Shown here piece after piece: positions 48,690-62,040 of a DNA stretch of 64,000 bases; the stretch's first letter is position 1; each line of letters opens with the position of its first letter. Under the pieces are notes generated by a model that searched no databases, was not told the origin of the DNA, and saw only the letters and a program-made list of their open reading frames with translations. This DNA is from Axinella damicornis (taxonomy: Eukaryota; Porifera; Demospongiae; Axinellida; Axinellidae): the NCBI GenBank assembly GCA_963931865.1, contig OZ007509.1:9485625-9549624 (forward strand). The letters run 5' to 3'. A program made the position numbers and the translations under genes.

Positions 48690-51235
48690 CCATCCTGTAT
48701 ACCAGTAGAGAATGCTCCACCGCCATCCTGTATACCAGAAGAGAATGCTCCACCGCCATCGTGTATACGTACCCAGTGCTGGAGCCGGGGGATGCGCTAT
48801 AAGAAGTCTGGTAGGCCGGGGGATGCGCTATAAGAAGTCTGGTAGGCACTACAGTTGCATGGGAAGAGTAAGTAGAGAAGGACAATGTGAAATGTGGTCC
48901 TGAATTTAAAATGGAATGCGAAACGCATTGAATATGCATAGGGAAAGGATACCCACACGTCAACTCACACCGTCTCCAGGCTACGATGTTCCACTCCTAC
49001 GTCTCCGAAGTAGAGAATGCTTCACCGCCATCCTGTATACCAGTAGAGAATGCCCCACTGCCATCCTGTATACCAGAAGAGAATGCTCCAGCACCATCGT
49101 GTATACGTACCCAGTGCTGCATCCGGGGGATGCGCTATAGGAAGTCTGGTAGGCACTACAGCTGCATGTTAAGAGTAAGTAGAGAAGGACCATGTGAAAT
49201 GTTGGCCTGAATGAAAAATCGAATGCGAAACGCATTGAATATGCATAGGGATAAGATAGCCACATGTCAACTCACACTGTCTCCAGGCTACGGATGTTCC
49301 ACTCCTACGTCTCCGGAGTAGAGAATGCTCCACCCCAATCCTGTATACCAATAGACAATGCTCCACTGCCATCCTGTATACCAGAAGAGAATGCTCCACC
49401 GCCATCGTGTATACGTACCCAGTGCTGGAGCCGGGGGATGCGCTATAAGAACTCTGGTAGGCACTACAGCTGCATTGGAAGTGTAGGTAGAGAAGGACAA
49501 TGTGAAATGTTGGCCTGAATGAAAAATGGAATGCGAAACGCATTGAATATGCATAGGGAAAGGATAGCCACATGTCAACTCACACTGTCTCTAGGCTACG
49601 ACGTTCCACTCCTACGTCTCTGGAGTATAGAATGCTCCACCGCCATCCTGTATACCAGTAGAGAATGCTTCACCGCCATCGTGTACACCAGAAGAGAATG
49701 CTCCACCGCCATCGTGTATACGTACCCAGGGCTGGAGCCGGGGGATGCGCTATCAGAAGTCTGGTAGGCACTACAGTTGCATGGGAAGAGTAAGTAGAGA
49801 AGGACAATGTGAAATGTTGGCATGAAATAAAAATGGAATGCGAAACGCATAGAATATGCATAGGGAAAGGATAGCCACATGTCAACTCACACCGTCTCCA
49901 GACTACGATGTTCCACTCCTACGTCTCCGAAGCCGAGAATGCTTCACCGCCATCCTGTATACCAGTAGAGAATGCTCCACCGCCATCCTGTATACCAGAA
50001 GAGAATGCTCCACCGCCATCGTGTATACGTACCCAGTGCTGGAGCCGGGGGATGCGCTATAAGAAGTCTGGTAGGCCGGGGGATGCGCTATAAGAAGTCT
50101 GGTAGGCACTACAGTTGCATGGGAAGAGTAAGTAGAGAAGGACAATGTGAAATGTGGTCCTGAATTTAAAATGGAATGCGAAACGCATTGAATATGCATA
50201 GGGAAAGGATACCCACACGTCAACTCACACCGTCTCCAGGCTACGATGTTCCACTCCTACGTCTCCGAAGTAGAGAATGCTTCACCGCCATCCTGTATAC
50301 CAGTAGAGAATGCCCCACTGCCATCCTGTATACCAGAAGAGAATGCTCCAGCACCATCGTGTATACGTACCCAGTGCTGCATCCGGGGGATGCGCTATAG
50401 GAAGTCTGGTAGGCACTACAGCTGCATGTTAAGAGTAAGTAGAGAAGGACCATGTGAAATGTTGGCCTGAATGAAAAATCGAATGCGAAACGCATTGAAT
50501 ATGCATAGGGATAAGATAGCCACATGTCAACTCACACTGTCTCCAGGCTACGGATGTTCCACTCCTACGTCTCCGGAGTAGAGAATGCTCCACCCCAATC
50601 CTGTATACCAATAGACAATGCTCCACTGCCATCCTGTATACCAGAAGAGAATGCTCCACCGCCATCGTGTATACGTACCCAGTGCTGGAGCCGGGGGATG
50701 CGCTATAAGAACTCTGGTAGGCACTACAGCTGCATTGGAAGTGTAGGTAGAGAAGGACAATGTGAAATGTTGGCCTGAATGAAAAATGGAATGCGAAACG
50801 CATTGAATATGCATAGGGAAAGGATAGCCACATGTCAACTCACACTGTCTCTAGGCTACGACGTTCCACTCCTACGTCTCTGGAGTATAGAATGCTCCAC
50901 CGCCATCCTGTATACCAGTAGAGAATGCTTCACCGCCATCGTGTACACCAGAAGAGAATGCTCCACCGCCATCGTGTATACGTACCCAGGGCTGGAGCCG
51001 GGGGATGCGCTATCAGAAGTCTGGTAGGCACTACAGTTGCATGGGAAGAGTAAGTAGAGAAGGACAATGTGAAATGTTGGCATGAAATAAAAATGGAATG
51101 CGAAACGCATAGAATATGCATAGGGAAAGGATAGCCACATGTCAACTCACACCGTCTCCAGACTACGATGTTCCACTCCTACGTCTCCGAAGCCGAGAAT
51201 GCTTCACCGCCATCCTGTATACCAGTAGAGAATGC
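48690..51235 (+). repeat. higher-order repeat, two copies at 1260-bp offset (four units)
   Basis: 48690-49975 and 49950-51235 match by eye through four successive unit variants. Confidence 0.8.
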
Positions 51236-54200
51236 TCTACTGCCATCCTGTATACCAGAAGAGAATGCTCCAGCGCCGTCGTGTATACGTACCCAGTGCT
51301 GGAGCCGGGGGATGCGCTATAAAAAGTCTGGTAGGCACTACAGCTGCATGTTCAGAGTAAGTAGAGAAGGACAATGTGAAATGTTGGCCTGAATTAAAAA
51401 TGGAATGCAAAACGCATTGAATATGCATAGGGAAAGGATAGCCACATGTCAACTCACACCGTCTCCAGGCTACGATGTTCCACTCCTACGTCTCCGAAGT
51501 AGAGAATACTTCACCGCCATCCTGTATACCAGTAGAGAATGCTGCACTGCCATCCTGTATACCAGAAGAGAATGCTCCAGCACCATCGTGTATACGTACC
51601 CAGTGCTGGAGCCGGAGGATGCGCTATAAGAAGTCTGGTAGGCCGGGGGATGCGCTATAAGAAGTCTGGTAGGCACTACAGTTGTATGGGAAGAGTAAGT
51701 AGAGAAGGACAATGTGAAATGTTGTCCTGAATTAAAAATGGAATGCGAAACGCATTGAATATGCATAGGGAAAGAATAGCCACATGTCAACTCACACCGT
51801 CTCCAGGCTACGATGTTCCACTCCTACGTCTCCGAACTAGAGAATGCTTCACCGCCATCCTGTATACCAGTAGAGAATGCTCCACTGCCATCCTGTATAC
51901 CAGAAGAGAATGCTCCAGAACCATCGTGTATACGTACCCTGTGCTGGAGCCGGGGGATGCGCTATAAGAAGTCTGGTAGGCACTACAGCTGCATGGGAAG
52001 AGTAAGTAGAGAAGGACAATGTGAAATGTAGGCCTGAATTACAAATCGAATGCGAAACGCATTGAATATGCATAGGGAAAGGATAGCCACATGTCAACTC
52101 ACACTGTCTCCAGGCTACGATGTTCCACTCCTACGTCTCCAGAGTAGAGAATACTCAACCGCCATCCTGTATACCAGTAGAGAATGCTCCACCACCATCC
52201 TGTATACCAGAAGAGAATGTTCCAACGCCATCGTGTATACGTACCCAGTGCTGGAGCCGGGGGATGCGCTACAAGAACTCTGGTAGGCACTACAGCTGCA
52301 TTGGATGAGTAGGTACAGAAGGACAATGTGAAATGTTGGCCTGAATGAAAAATGGAATGCGAAACGCATTGAATATGCATAGGGCAAGGATAGCCACATG
52401 TCAACTCACACTGTCTCTAGGCTACGACGTTCCACTCCTACGTCTCTGGAGTAGAGAATGCTCCACCGCCATCCTGTATACCAGTAGAGAATGCTCCACC
52501 GCCATCGTGTACACCAGAAGAGAATGCTCCACCGCCATCGTGTATACGTACCCAGGGCTGGAGCCGGGGAATGCGCTATCAGAAGTCTGGTAGGCACTAC
52601 ATTTGCATGGGAAGAGTAAGTAGAGAAGGACAATGTGAAATGTTGGCCTGAATTAAAAATGGAATGCGAAACGCATTGAATGTGCATAGGAAAGGATAGC
52701 CACATGTCAACTCACACCGTCTTCAGGCTACGGATGTTCCACTCCTACGTCTCCGGAGTAGAGAATGCTCCACCCCCATCCTGTATACCAATAGAGAATG
52801 CTCCACCGCCATCCTGTATACCAGAAGAGAATGCTCCACCGCCATCGTGTATACGTACCCAGTGCTGGAGCCGGGGGATGCGCTATAAGAAGTCTGGTAG
52901 GCCGGGGGATGCGCTAGAAGAAGTCTGGTAGGCACTACAGTTGCATGGGAAGAGTAAGTAGAGATGGACAATGTGAAATGTGGTCCTGAATTAAAAATGG
53001 AATGCGAAACGCATTGAATATGCATAGGGAAAGGATACCCACACGTCAACTCACACCGTCTCCAGGCTACAATGTTCCACTCCTACGTCTCCGAAGTAGA
53101 GAATACTTCACCGCCATCCTGTATACCAGTAGAGAATGCTGCACTGCCATCCTGTATACCAGAAGAGAATGCTCCAGCACCATCGTGTATACGTACCCAG
53201 TGCTGCATCCGGGGGATGCGCTATAAGAAGTCTGGTAGGCACTACAGCTGCATGTTAAGAGTAAGTAGAGAAGGACAATGTGAAATGTTGGCCTGAATGA
53301 AAAATCGAATGCGAAACGCATTGAATATGCATAGGGAAAGGATAGCCACATGCGAACTCACACTGTCTCCAGGCTACGGATGTTCCACTCCTACGTCTCC
53401 GGAGTAGAGAATGCTCCACCCCCATCCTGTATACCAATAGAGAATGCTCCACTGCCATCCTGTATACCAGAAGAGAATGCTCCACCGCCATCGTGTATAC
53501 GTACCCAGTGCTGGAGCCGGGGGATGCGCTATAAGAAGTCTGGTAGGCCAGGGGATGCGCTATAAGAAGTTTGGTAGGCACTACAGTTGCATGGGAAGAG
53601 TAAGTAGAGAAGGACAATGTGAAATGTTGTCCTGAATTAAAAATAGAATGCGAAACGCATTGAATATGCATAGGGAAAGAATAGCCACATGTCAACTCAC
53701 ACCGTCTCCAGGCTACGATGTTCCACTCCTACGTCTCCGAAGTTGAGAATGCTTCACCGCCATCCTGTATACCAGTAGAGAATGCTCCACTGCCATCCTG
53801 TATACCAGAAGAGAATGCTCCAGCACCATCGTGTATACGTACCCTGTGCTGGAGCCGGGGGATGCGCTATAAGAAGTCTGGTAGGCACTACAGCTGCATG
53901 GGAAGAGTAAGTAGAGAAGGACAATGTGAAATGTAGGCCTGAATTACAAATCGAATGCGAAACGCATTGAATATGCATAGGGAAAGGATAGCCACATGTC
54001 AACTCACACTGTCTCCAGGCTACGATGTTCCACTCCTATGTCTCCAGAGTAGAGAATGCTCAACCGCCATCCTGTATACCAGTAGAGAATGCTCCACCAC
54101 CATCCTGTATACCAGAAGAGAATGTTCCAACGCCATCGTGTATACGTACCCAGTGCTGGAGCCGGGGGATGCGCTACAAGAACTCTGGTAGGCACTACAG

Positions 54201-57200
54201 CTGCATTGGATGAGTAGGTACAGAAGGACAATGTGAAATGTTGGCCTGAATGAAAAATGGAATGCGAAACGCATTGAATATGCATAGGGCAAGGATAGCC
54301 ACATGTCAACTCACACTGTCTCTAGGCTACGACGTTCCACTCCTACGTCTCTGGAGTAGAGAATGCTCCACCGCCATCCTGTATACCAGTAGAGAATGCT
54401 CCACCGCCATCGTGTACACCAGAAGAGAATGCTCCACCGCCATCGTGTATACGTACCCAGGGCTGGAGCCGGGGAATGCGCTATCAGAAGTCTGGTAGGC
54501 ACTACATTTGCATGGGAAGAGTAAGTAGAGAAGGACAATGTGAAATGTTGGCCTGAATTAAAAATGGAATGCGAAACGCATTGAATATGCATAGGGCAAG
54601 GATAGCCACATCTCAACTCACACTGTCTCTAGGCTACGACGTTCCACTCCTACGTCTCTGGAGTAGAGAATGCTCCACCGCCATCCTGTATACCAGTAGA
54701 GAATGCTCCACCGCCATCGCGTACACCAGAAGAGAATGCTACACCGCCATCGTGTATACGTACCCAGGGATGGAGCCGGGGGATGCGCTATCAGAAGTCT
54801 GGTAGGCACTACAGTTGCATGGGAAGAGTAAGTAGAGAAGGACAATGTGAAATGTTGGCCTGAATTAAAAATGGAATGCGAAACGCATTGAATATGCATA
54901 GGGAAAGGATAGCCACATGTCAACTCACACCGTCTCCAGGCTACGATGTTTCACTCCTACGTCTCCGAAGCCGAGAATGCTTCACCGCCATCCTGTATAC
55001 CAGTAGAGAATGCTCCACTGCCATCCTGTATACCAGAAGAGAATGCTTCAGCGCCGTCGTGTATACGTACCCCCTGTGCTGGAGCCGGGGGATGCGCTAT
55101 AAGAAGTCTGGTAGGTACTACAGCTGCATGTTAAGAGTAAGTAGAGAAGGACAATGTGAAATGTTGGCCTGAATGAAAAATCGAATGCGAAACGCATTGA
55201 ATATGCATAGGGAAAGGATAGCCACATGTCAACTCACACTGTCTTCAGGCTACGGATGTTCCACTCCTACGTCTCCGGAGTAGAGAATGCTCCACCCCCA
55301 TCCTGTATACCAATAGAGAATGCTCCACCGCCATCCTGTATACCAGAAGAGAATGCTCCACCGCCATCGTGTATACGTACCCAGTGCTGGAGCCGGGGGA
55401 TGCGCTATAAGAAGTCTGGTAGGCCGGGGGATGCGCTATAAGAAGTCTGGTAGGCACTACAGTTGCATGGGAAGAGTAAGTAGAGAAGGACAATGTGAAA
55501 TGTGGTCCTGAATTAAAAATGGAATGCGAAACGCATTGAATATGCATAGGGAAAGGATACCCACACGTCAACTCACACCGTCTCCAGGCTACAATGTTCC
55601 ACTCCTACGTCTCCGAAGTAGAGAATGCTTCACCGCCATCCTGTATACCAGTAGAGAATGCTCCACTGCCATCCTGTATACCAGAAGAGAATGCTCCAGC
55701 ACCATCGTGTATACGTACCCAGTGCTGCATCCGGGGGATGCGCTATAGGAAGTCTGGTAGGCACTACAGCTGCATGTTAAGAGTAAGTAGAGAAGGACCA
55801 TGTGAAATGTTGGCCTGAATAAAAAATCGAATGCGAAACGCATTGAATATGCATAGGGATAGGATAGCCACATGTCAACTCACATGTCTCTAGGCTACGA
55901 CGTTCCACTCCTACGTCTCTGGAGTAGAGAATGCTCCACCGCCATCCTGTATACCAGTAGAGAATGCTTCACCGCCATCGTGTACACCAGAAGAGAATGC
56001 TCCACCGCCATCGTGTATACGTACCCAGGGCTGGAGCCGGGGGATGCGCTATCAGAAGTCTGGTAGGCACTACAGTTGCATGGGAAGAGTAAGTAGAGAA
56101 GGACAATGTGAAATGTTGGCATGAATTAAAAATGGAATGCGAAACGCATAGAATATGCATAGGGAAAGGATAGCCACATCTCAACTCACACCGTCTCCAG
56201 GCTACGATGTTCCACTCCTACGTCTCCGAAGTAGAGAATGCTTCACCGCCATCCTGTATACCAGTAGAGAATGCTCCACTGCCATCCTGTATACCAGAAG
56301 AGAATGCTCCAGCACCATCGTGTATACGTACCCTGTGCTGGAGCCGGGGGATGCGCTATAAGAAGTCTGGTAGGCACTACAGCTGCATGGGAAGAGTAAG
56401 TAGAGAAGGACAATGTGAAATGTAGGCCTGAATTACAAATCGAATGCGAAACGCATTGAATATGCATAGGGAAAGGATAGCCACATGTCAACTCACACTG
56501 TCTCCAGGCTACGATGTTCCACTCCTTCGTCTCCAGAGTAGAGAATGCTCAACCGCCATCCTGTATACCAGTAGAGAATGCTCCACCACCATCCTGTATA
56601 CCAGAAGAGAATGTTCCAACGCCATCGTGTATACGTACCCAGTGCTGAAGCCGGGGGATGCGCTACAAGAACTCTGGTAGGCACTACAGCTGCATTGGAT
56701 GAGTAGGTAGAGAAGGACAATGTGAAATGTTGGCCTGAATGAAAAATGGAATGCGAAACGCATTGAATATGCATAGGGCAAGGATAGCCACATGTCAACT
56801 CACACTGTCTCTAGGCTACGACGTTCCACTCCTACGTCTCTGGAGTAGAGAATGCTCCACCGCCATCCTGTATACCAGTAGAGAATGCTCCACCGCCATC
56901 GTGTACACCAGAAGAGAATGCTCCACCGCCATCGTGTATACGTACCCAGGGCTGGAGCAGGGGAATGCGCTATCAGAAGTCTGGTAGGCACTACATTTGC
57001 ATGGGAAGAGTAAGTAGAGAAGGACAATGTGAAATGTTGGCCTGAATTAAAAATGGAATGCGAAACGCATTGAATATGCATAGGGCAAGGATAGCCACAT
57101 CTCAACTCACACTGTTTCTAGGCTACGACGTTCCACTCCTACGTCTCTGGAGTAGAGAATGCTCCACCGCCATCCTGTATACCAGTAGAGAATGCTCCAC

Positions 57201-59639
57201 CGCCATCGCGTACACCAGAAGAGAATGCTCCACCGCCATCGTGTATACGTACCCAGGGATGGAGCCGCGGGATGCGCTATAAGAAGTCTGGTATGCACTA
57301 CAGCTGCATGTTAAGAGTAAGTAGAGAAGGACAATGTGAAATGTTGGCCTGAATGAAAAATCGAATGCGAAACGCATTGAATATGCATAGGGAAAGGATA
57401 GCCACATGCGAACTCACACTGTCTCCAGGCTACGGATGTTCCACTCCTACGTCTCCGGAGTAGAGAATGCTCCACCCAAATCCTGTATACCAATAGAGAA
57501 TGCTCCACCGCCATCCTGTATACCAGAAGAGAATGCTCCACCGCCATCGTGTATACGTACCCAGTGCTGGAGCCGGGGGATGCGCTATAAGAAGTCTGGT
57601 AGGCCGGGGGATGCGCTATAAGAAGTCTGGTAGGCACTACAGTTGCATGGGAACAGTAGGTAGAGAAGGACAATGTTAAATGTTGTCCTGAATTAAAAAT
57701 GGAATGCGAAACGCATTGAATATGAATAGGGAAAGAATAGCCACATGTCAACTCACACCGTCTCCAGGCTACGATGTTCCACTCCTACGTCTCCGAAGTA
57801 GAGAATGCTTCACCGCCATCCTGTATACCAGTAGAGAATGCTCCACTGCCATCCTGTATACCAGAAGAGAATGCTTCAGCACCATCGTGTATACGTACCA
57901 AGTGCTGCATCCGGGGGATGCGCTATAGGAAGTCTGCTAGGCACTACAGCTGCATGTTAAGAGTAAGTAGAGAAGGACAATGTGAAATGTTGGCCTGAAT
58001 GAAAAATCGAATGCGAAACGCATTGAATATGCATAGGGAAAGGATAGCCACATGTCAACTCACACTGTCTCCAGGCTACGGATGTTCCACTCCTACGTCT
58101 CCGGAGTAGAGAATGCTCCACCCCCATCCTGTATACCAATAGAGAATGCTCCACCGCCATCCTGTATACCAGAAGAGAATGCTCCACCGCCATCGTGTAT
58201 ACGTACCCAGTGCTGGAGCCGGGGGATGCGCTATAAGAAGTCTGGTAGGCCGGGGGATGCGCTATAAGAAGTCTGGTAGGCACTACAGTTGCATGGGAAG
58301 AGTAAGTAGAGAAGGACAATGTGAAATGTGGTCCTCAATTAAAAATGGAATGCGAAACGCATTGAATATCCATAGGGAAAGGATACCCACACGTCAACTC
58401 ACACCGTCTCCAGGCTACGATGTTCCACTCCTACGTCTCCGAAGTAGAGAATGCTTCACCGCCATCCTGTATACCAGTAGAGAATGCTCCACTGCCATCC
58501 GGTATACCAGAAGAGAATGCTCCAGCACCATCGTGTATACGTACCCAGTGCTGCATCCGGGGTATGCGCTATAGGAAGTCTGGTAGGCACTACAGTTGCA
58601 TGTTAAGAGTAAGTAGAGAAGGACCATGTGAAATGTTGGCCTGAATGAAAAATCGAATTCGAAACGCTTTGAATATGCATAGGGATAGGATAGCCACATG
58701 TCAACTCACACTGTCTCCAGGCTACGGATGTTCCACTCCTACGTCTCCGGAGTAGAGAATGCTCCACCCCAATCCTGTATACCAATAGACAATGCTCCAC
58801 CGCCATCCTGTATACCACAAGAGAATGCTCCACCGCCATCGTGTATACGTACCCAGTGCTGGAGCCGGGGGATGCGCTATAAGAACTCTGGTAGGCACTA
58901 CAGCTGCATTGGAAGAGTAGGTAGAGAAGGACAATGTGAAATGTTGGCCTGAATGAAAAATGGAATGCGAAACGCATTGAATATGCATAGGGAAAGGATA
59001 GCCACATGTCAACTCACACTGTCTCTAGGCTACGACGTTCCATTCCTACGTCTCTGGAGTAGAGAATGCTCCACCGCCATCCTGTATACCAGTAGAGAAT
59101 GCTTCACCGCCATCGTGTACACCAGAAGAGAATGCTCCACCGCCATCGTGTATACGTACCCAGGGCTGGAGCCGGGGGATGCGCTATCAGAAGTCTGGTA
59201 GGCACTACAGTTGCATGGGAAGAGTAAGTAGAGAAGGACAATGTGAAATGTTGGCATGAATTAAAAATGGAATGCGAAACGCATTGAATATGCATAGGGA
59301 AAGGATAGCCACATGTCAACTCACACTGTCTCTAGGCTACGACGTTCCATTCCTACGTCTCTGGAGTAGAGAATGCTCCACCGCCATCCTGTATACCAGT
59401 AGAGAATGCTTTACCGCCATCGTGTACACCAGAAGAGAATGCTCCACCGCCATCGTGTATACGTACCCAGGGCTGGAGCCGGGGGATGCGCTATCAGAAG
59501 TCTGGTAGGCACTACAGTTGCATGGGAAGAGTAAGTAGAGAAGGACAATGTGAAATGTTGGCATGAATTAAAAATGGAATGCGAAACGCATAGAATATAC
59601 ATAGGGAAAGGATAGCCACATGTCAACTCACACCGTCTC

Positions 59640-62040
59640 CAGGCTACGATGTTCCACTCCTACATCTCCGAAGTAGAGAATGCTTCACCGCCATCCTGTA
59701 TACCAGTAGAGAATGCTCCACTGCCATCCTGTATACCAGAAGAGAATGCTCCAGCGCCATCGTGTATACGTACTCAGTGCTGGAGCCGGGGGATGCGCTA
59801 TAAGAAGTCTGGTACTCACTACAGCTGCATGTTAAGAGTAAGTAGAGAAGGACAATGTGAAATGTTGGCCTGAATGAAAAATCCAATGCGAAACACATTG
59901 AATATGCATATGGAAAGGATAGCCACATGTCAGCTCACACTGTCTCCAGGCTACGATGTTCCACTCCTACGTCTCCGGAGTAGAGAATGCTCCACCGCCA
60001 TCCTGCATACCAGTAGAGAATGCTCCACCGCCATCCTGTATACCAGAAGAGAATGCTCCACCACCATCGTGTATACGAACCCAGTGCTGGAGCCGGGGGA
60101 TGCGCTATAAGAAGTCTGGTAGGCACTACAGCGGCATGGGAAGAGTAAGTCGAGAAGGAAAATGTGAAATGTCGGCCTGAATTAAAAATGGAATGCGAAA
60201 CGCATTGAATATGCATAGAGAAAGGATAGCCACATGTCAACTCACACCGTCTCCAGGCTACGATGTTCCACTCCTACGTCTCTGGAGTAGAGAACGCTTC
60301 ACCGCAATCCTGTATACCAGTAGAGGTAGAGAATGCTCCACTGCCATCCTGTATACCAGAAGAGAATGCTCCAGCGCCATCGTGTATACGTACTCAGTGC
60401 TGGAGCCGGGGGATGCGCTATAAGAAGTCTGGTAGGCACTACAGCTGCATGTTAAAAGTAAGTAGAGAAGGACAATGTGAAATGTTGGCCTGAATGAAAA
60501 ATCCAATGCGAAACACATTGAATATGCATAGGGAAAGGATAGCCACATGTCAGCTCACACTGTCTCCAGGCTACGATGTTCCACTCCTACGTCTCCGGAG
60601 TAGAGAATGCTCCACCGCCATCCTGCATACCAGTAGAGAATGCTCCACCGCCATCCTGTATACCAGAAGAGAATGCTCCACCACCATCGTGTATACGAAC
60701 CCAGTGCTGGTACCGGGGGATGCGCTATAAGAAGTCTGGTAGGCACTACAGCGGCATGGGAAGAGTAAGTCGAGAAGGAAAATGTGAAATGTTGGCATGA
60801 ATTAAAAATGGAATGCGAAACGCATTGAATATGCATAGAGAAAGGATAGCCACATGTCAACTCACACCGTCTCCAGGCTACGATGTTCCACTCCTACGTC
60901 TCCGGAGTAGAGAACGCTTCACCGCAATCCTGTATACCAGTAGAGGTAGAGAATGCTCCACTGCCATCCTGTATACCAGAAGAGAATGCTCCAGCGCCAT
61001 CGTGTATACGTACCCAGTGCTGGAGCCGGGGGATGCGCTATAAGAACTCTGGTAGGCACTACAGCTGCATGGGAAGAGTAAGTTGAGAAGGAGAATGTGA
61101 AATTTTGGCCTGAATTAAAAATGGAATGCGAAACGCATTGAATATGCATAGGGAAAGGATAGCCACATGTCAACCCACACTGTCTCCAGGCTACGATGTT
61201 CCACTCCTACTACTCCCGATTAGAGAATGCTCCACCGCCATCGTGTATACCAGTAGAGAAAGCTCCACCGCCATCGTGTATACCAGAAGAGAATGCTCAA
61301 CCGCCATCATGTATACGTACCCAGTGCTGGAGCCGGGGGATGCGCTATAAGAAGTCTGGTAGGCACTACAGCGGAATGGGAAGAGTAAGTCGAGAAGGAA
61401 AATGTGAAATGTTGGCGTGAATTAAAAATGGAATGCGAAACGCATTGAATATGCATAGAGAAAGGATAGCCACATGTCAACTCACACCGTCTCCAGGCTA
61501 CGATGTTCCACTCCTACGTCTCCGGAGTAGAGAACGCTTCACCGCAATCCTGTATACCAGTAGAGGTAGAGAATGCTCCACTGCCATCCTGTATACCAGA
61601 AGAGAATGCTCCAGCGCCATCGTGTATACATACCCAGTGCTGGAGCCGGGGGATGCGCTATAAGAACTCTGGTAGGCACTACAGCTGCATGGGAAGAGTA
61701 AGTTGAGAAGGAGAATGTGAAATTTTGGCCTGAATTAAAAATGGAATGCGAAACGCATTGAATATGCATAGGGAAAGGATAGCCACATGTCAACCCACAC
61801 TGTCTCCAGGCTACGATGTTCCACTCCTACTACTCCTGATTAGAGAATGCTCCACCGCCATCGTGTATACCAGTAGAGAAAGCTCCACCGCCATCGTGTA
61901 TACCAGAAGAGAATGCTCAACCGCCATCATGTATACGTACCCAGTGCTGGAGCCGGGGGATGCGCTATAAGAAGTCAGGTAGCCACTACAGTTGCATGGG
62001 AAGAGTAAGTAGAGAAGGACAATGTGAAATGTTGTCCTGA
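59640..62040 (+). repeat. higher-order repeat, 620-bp two-unit period
   Basis: Units with the 6-bp insertion recur at 60257, 60877 and 61497, alternating with other unit types. Confidence 0.75.
60257..60457 (+). CDS. array unit with 6-bp in-frame insertion
   Basis: 201 bases; GTAGAG doubled, giving PVEVENAPLPSC. Open throughout. It belongs to the 620-bp two-unit period. Confidence 0.4.
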
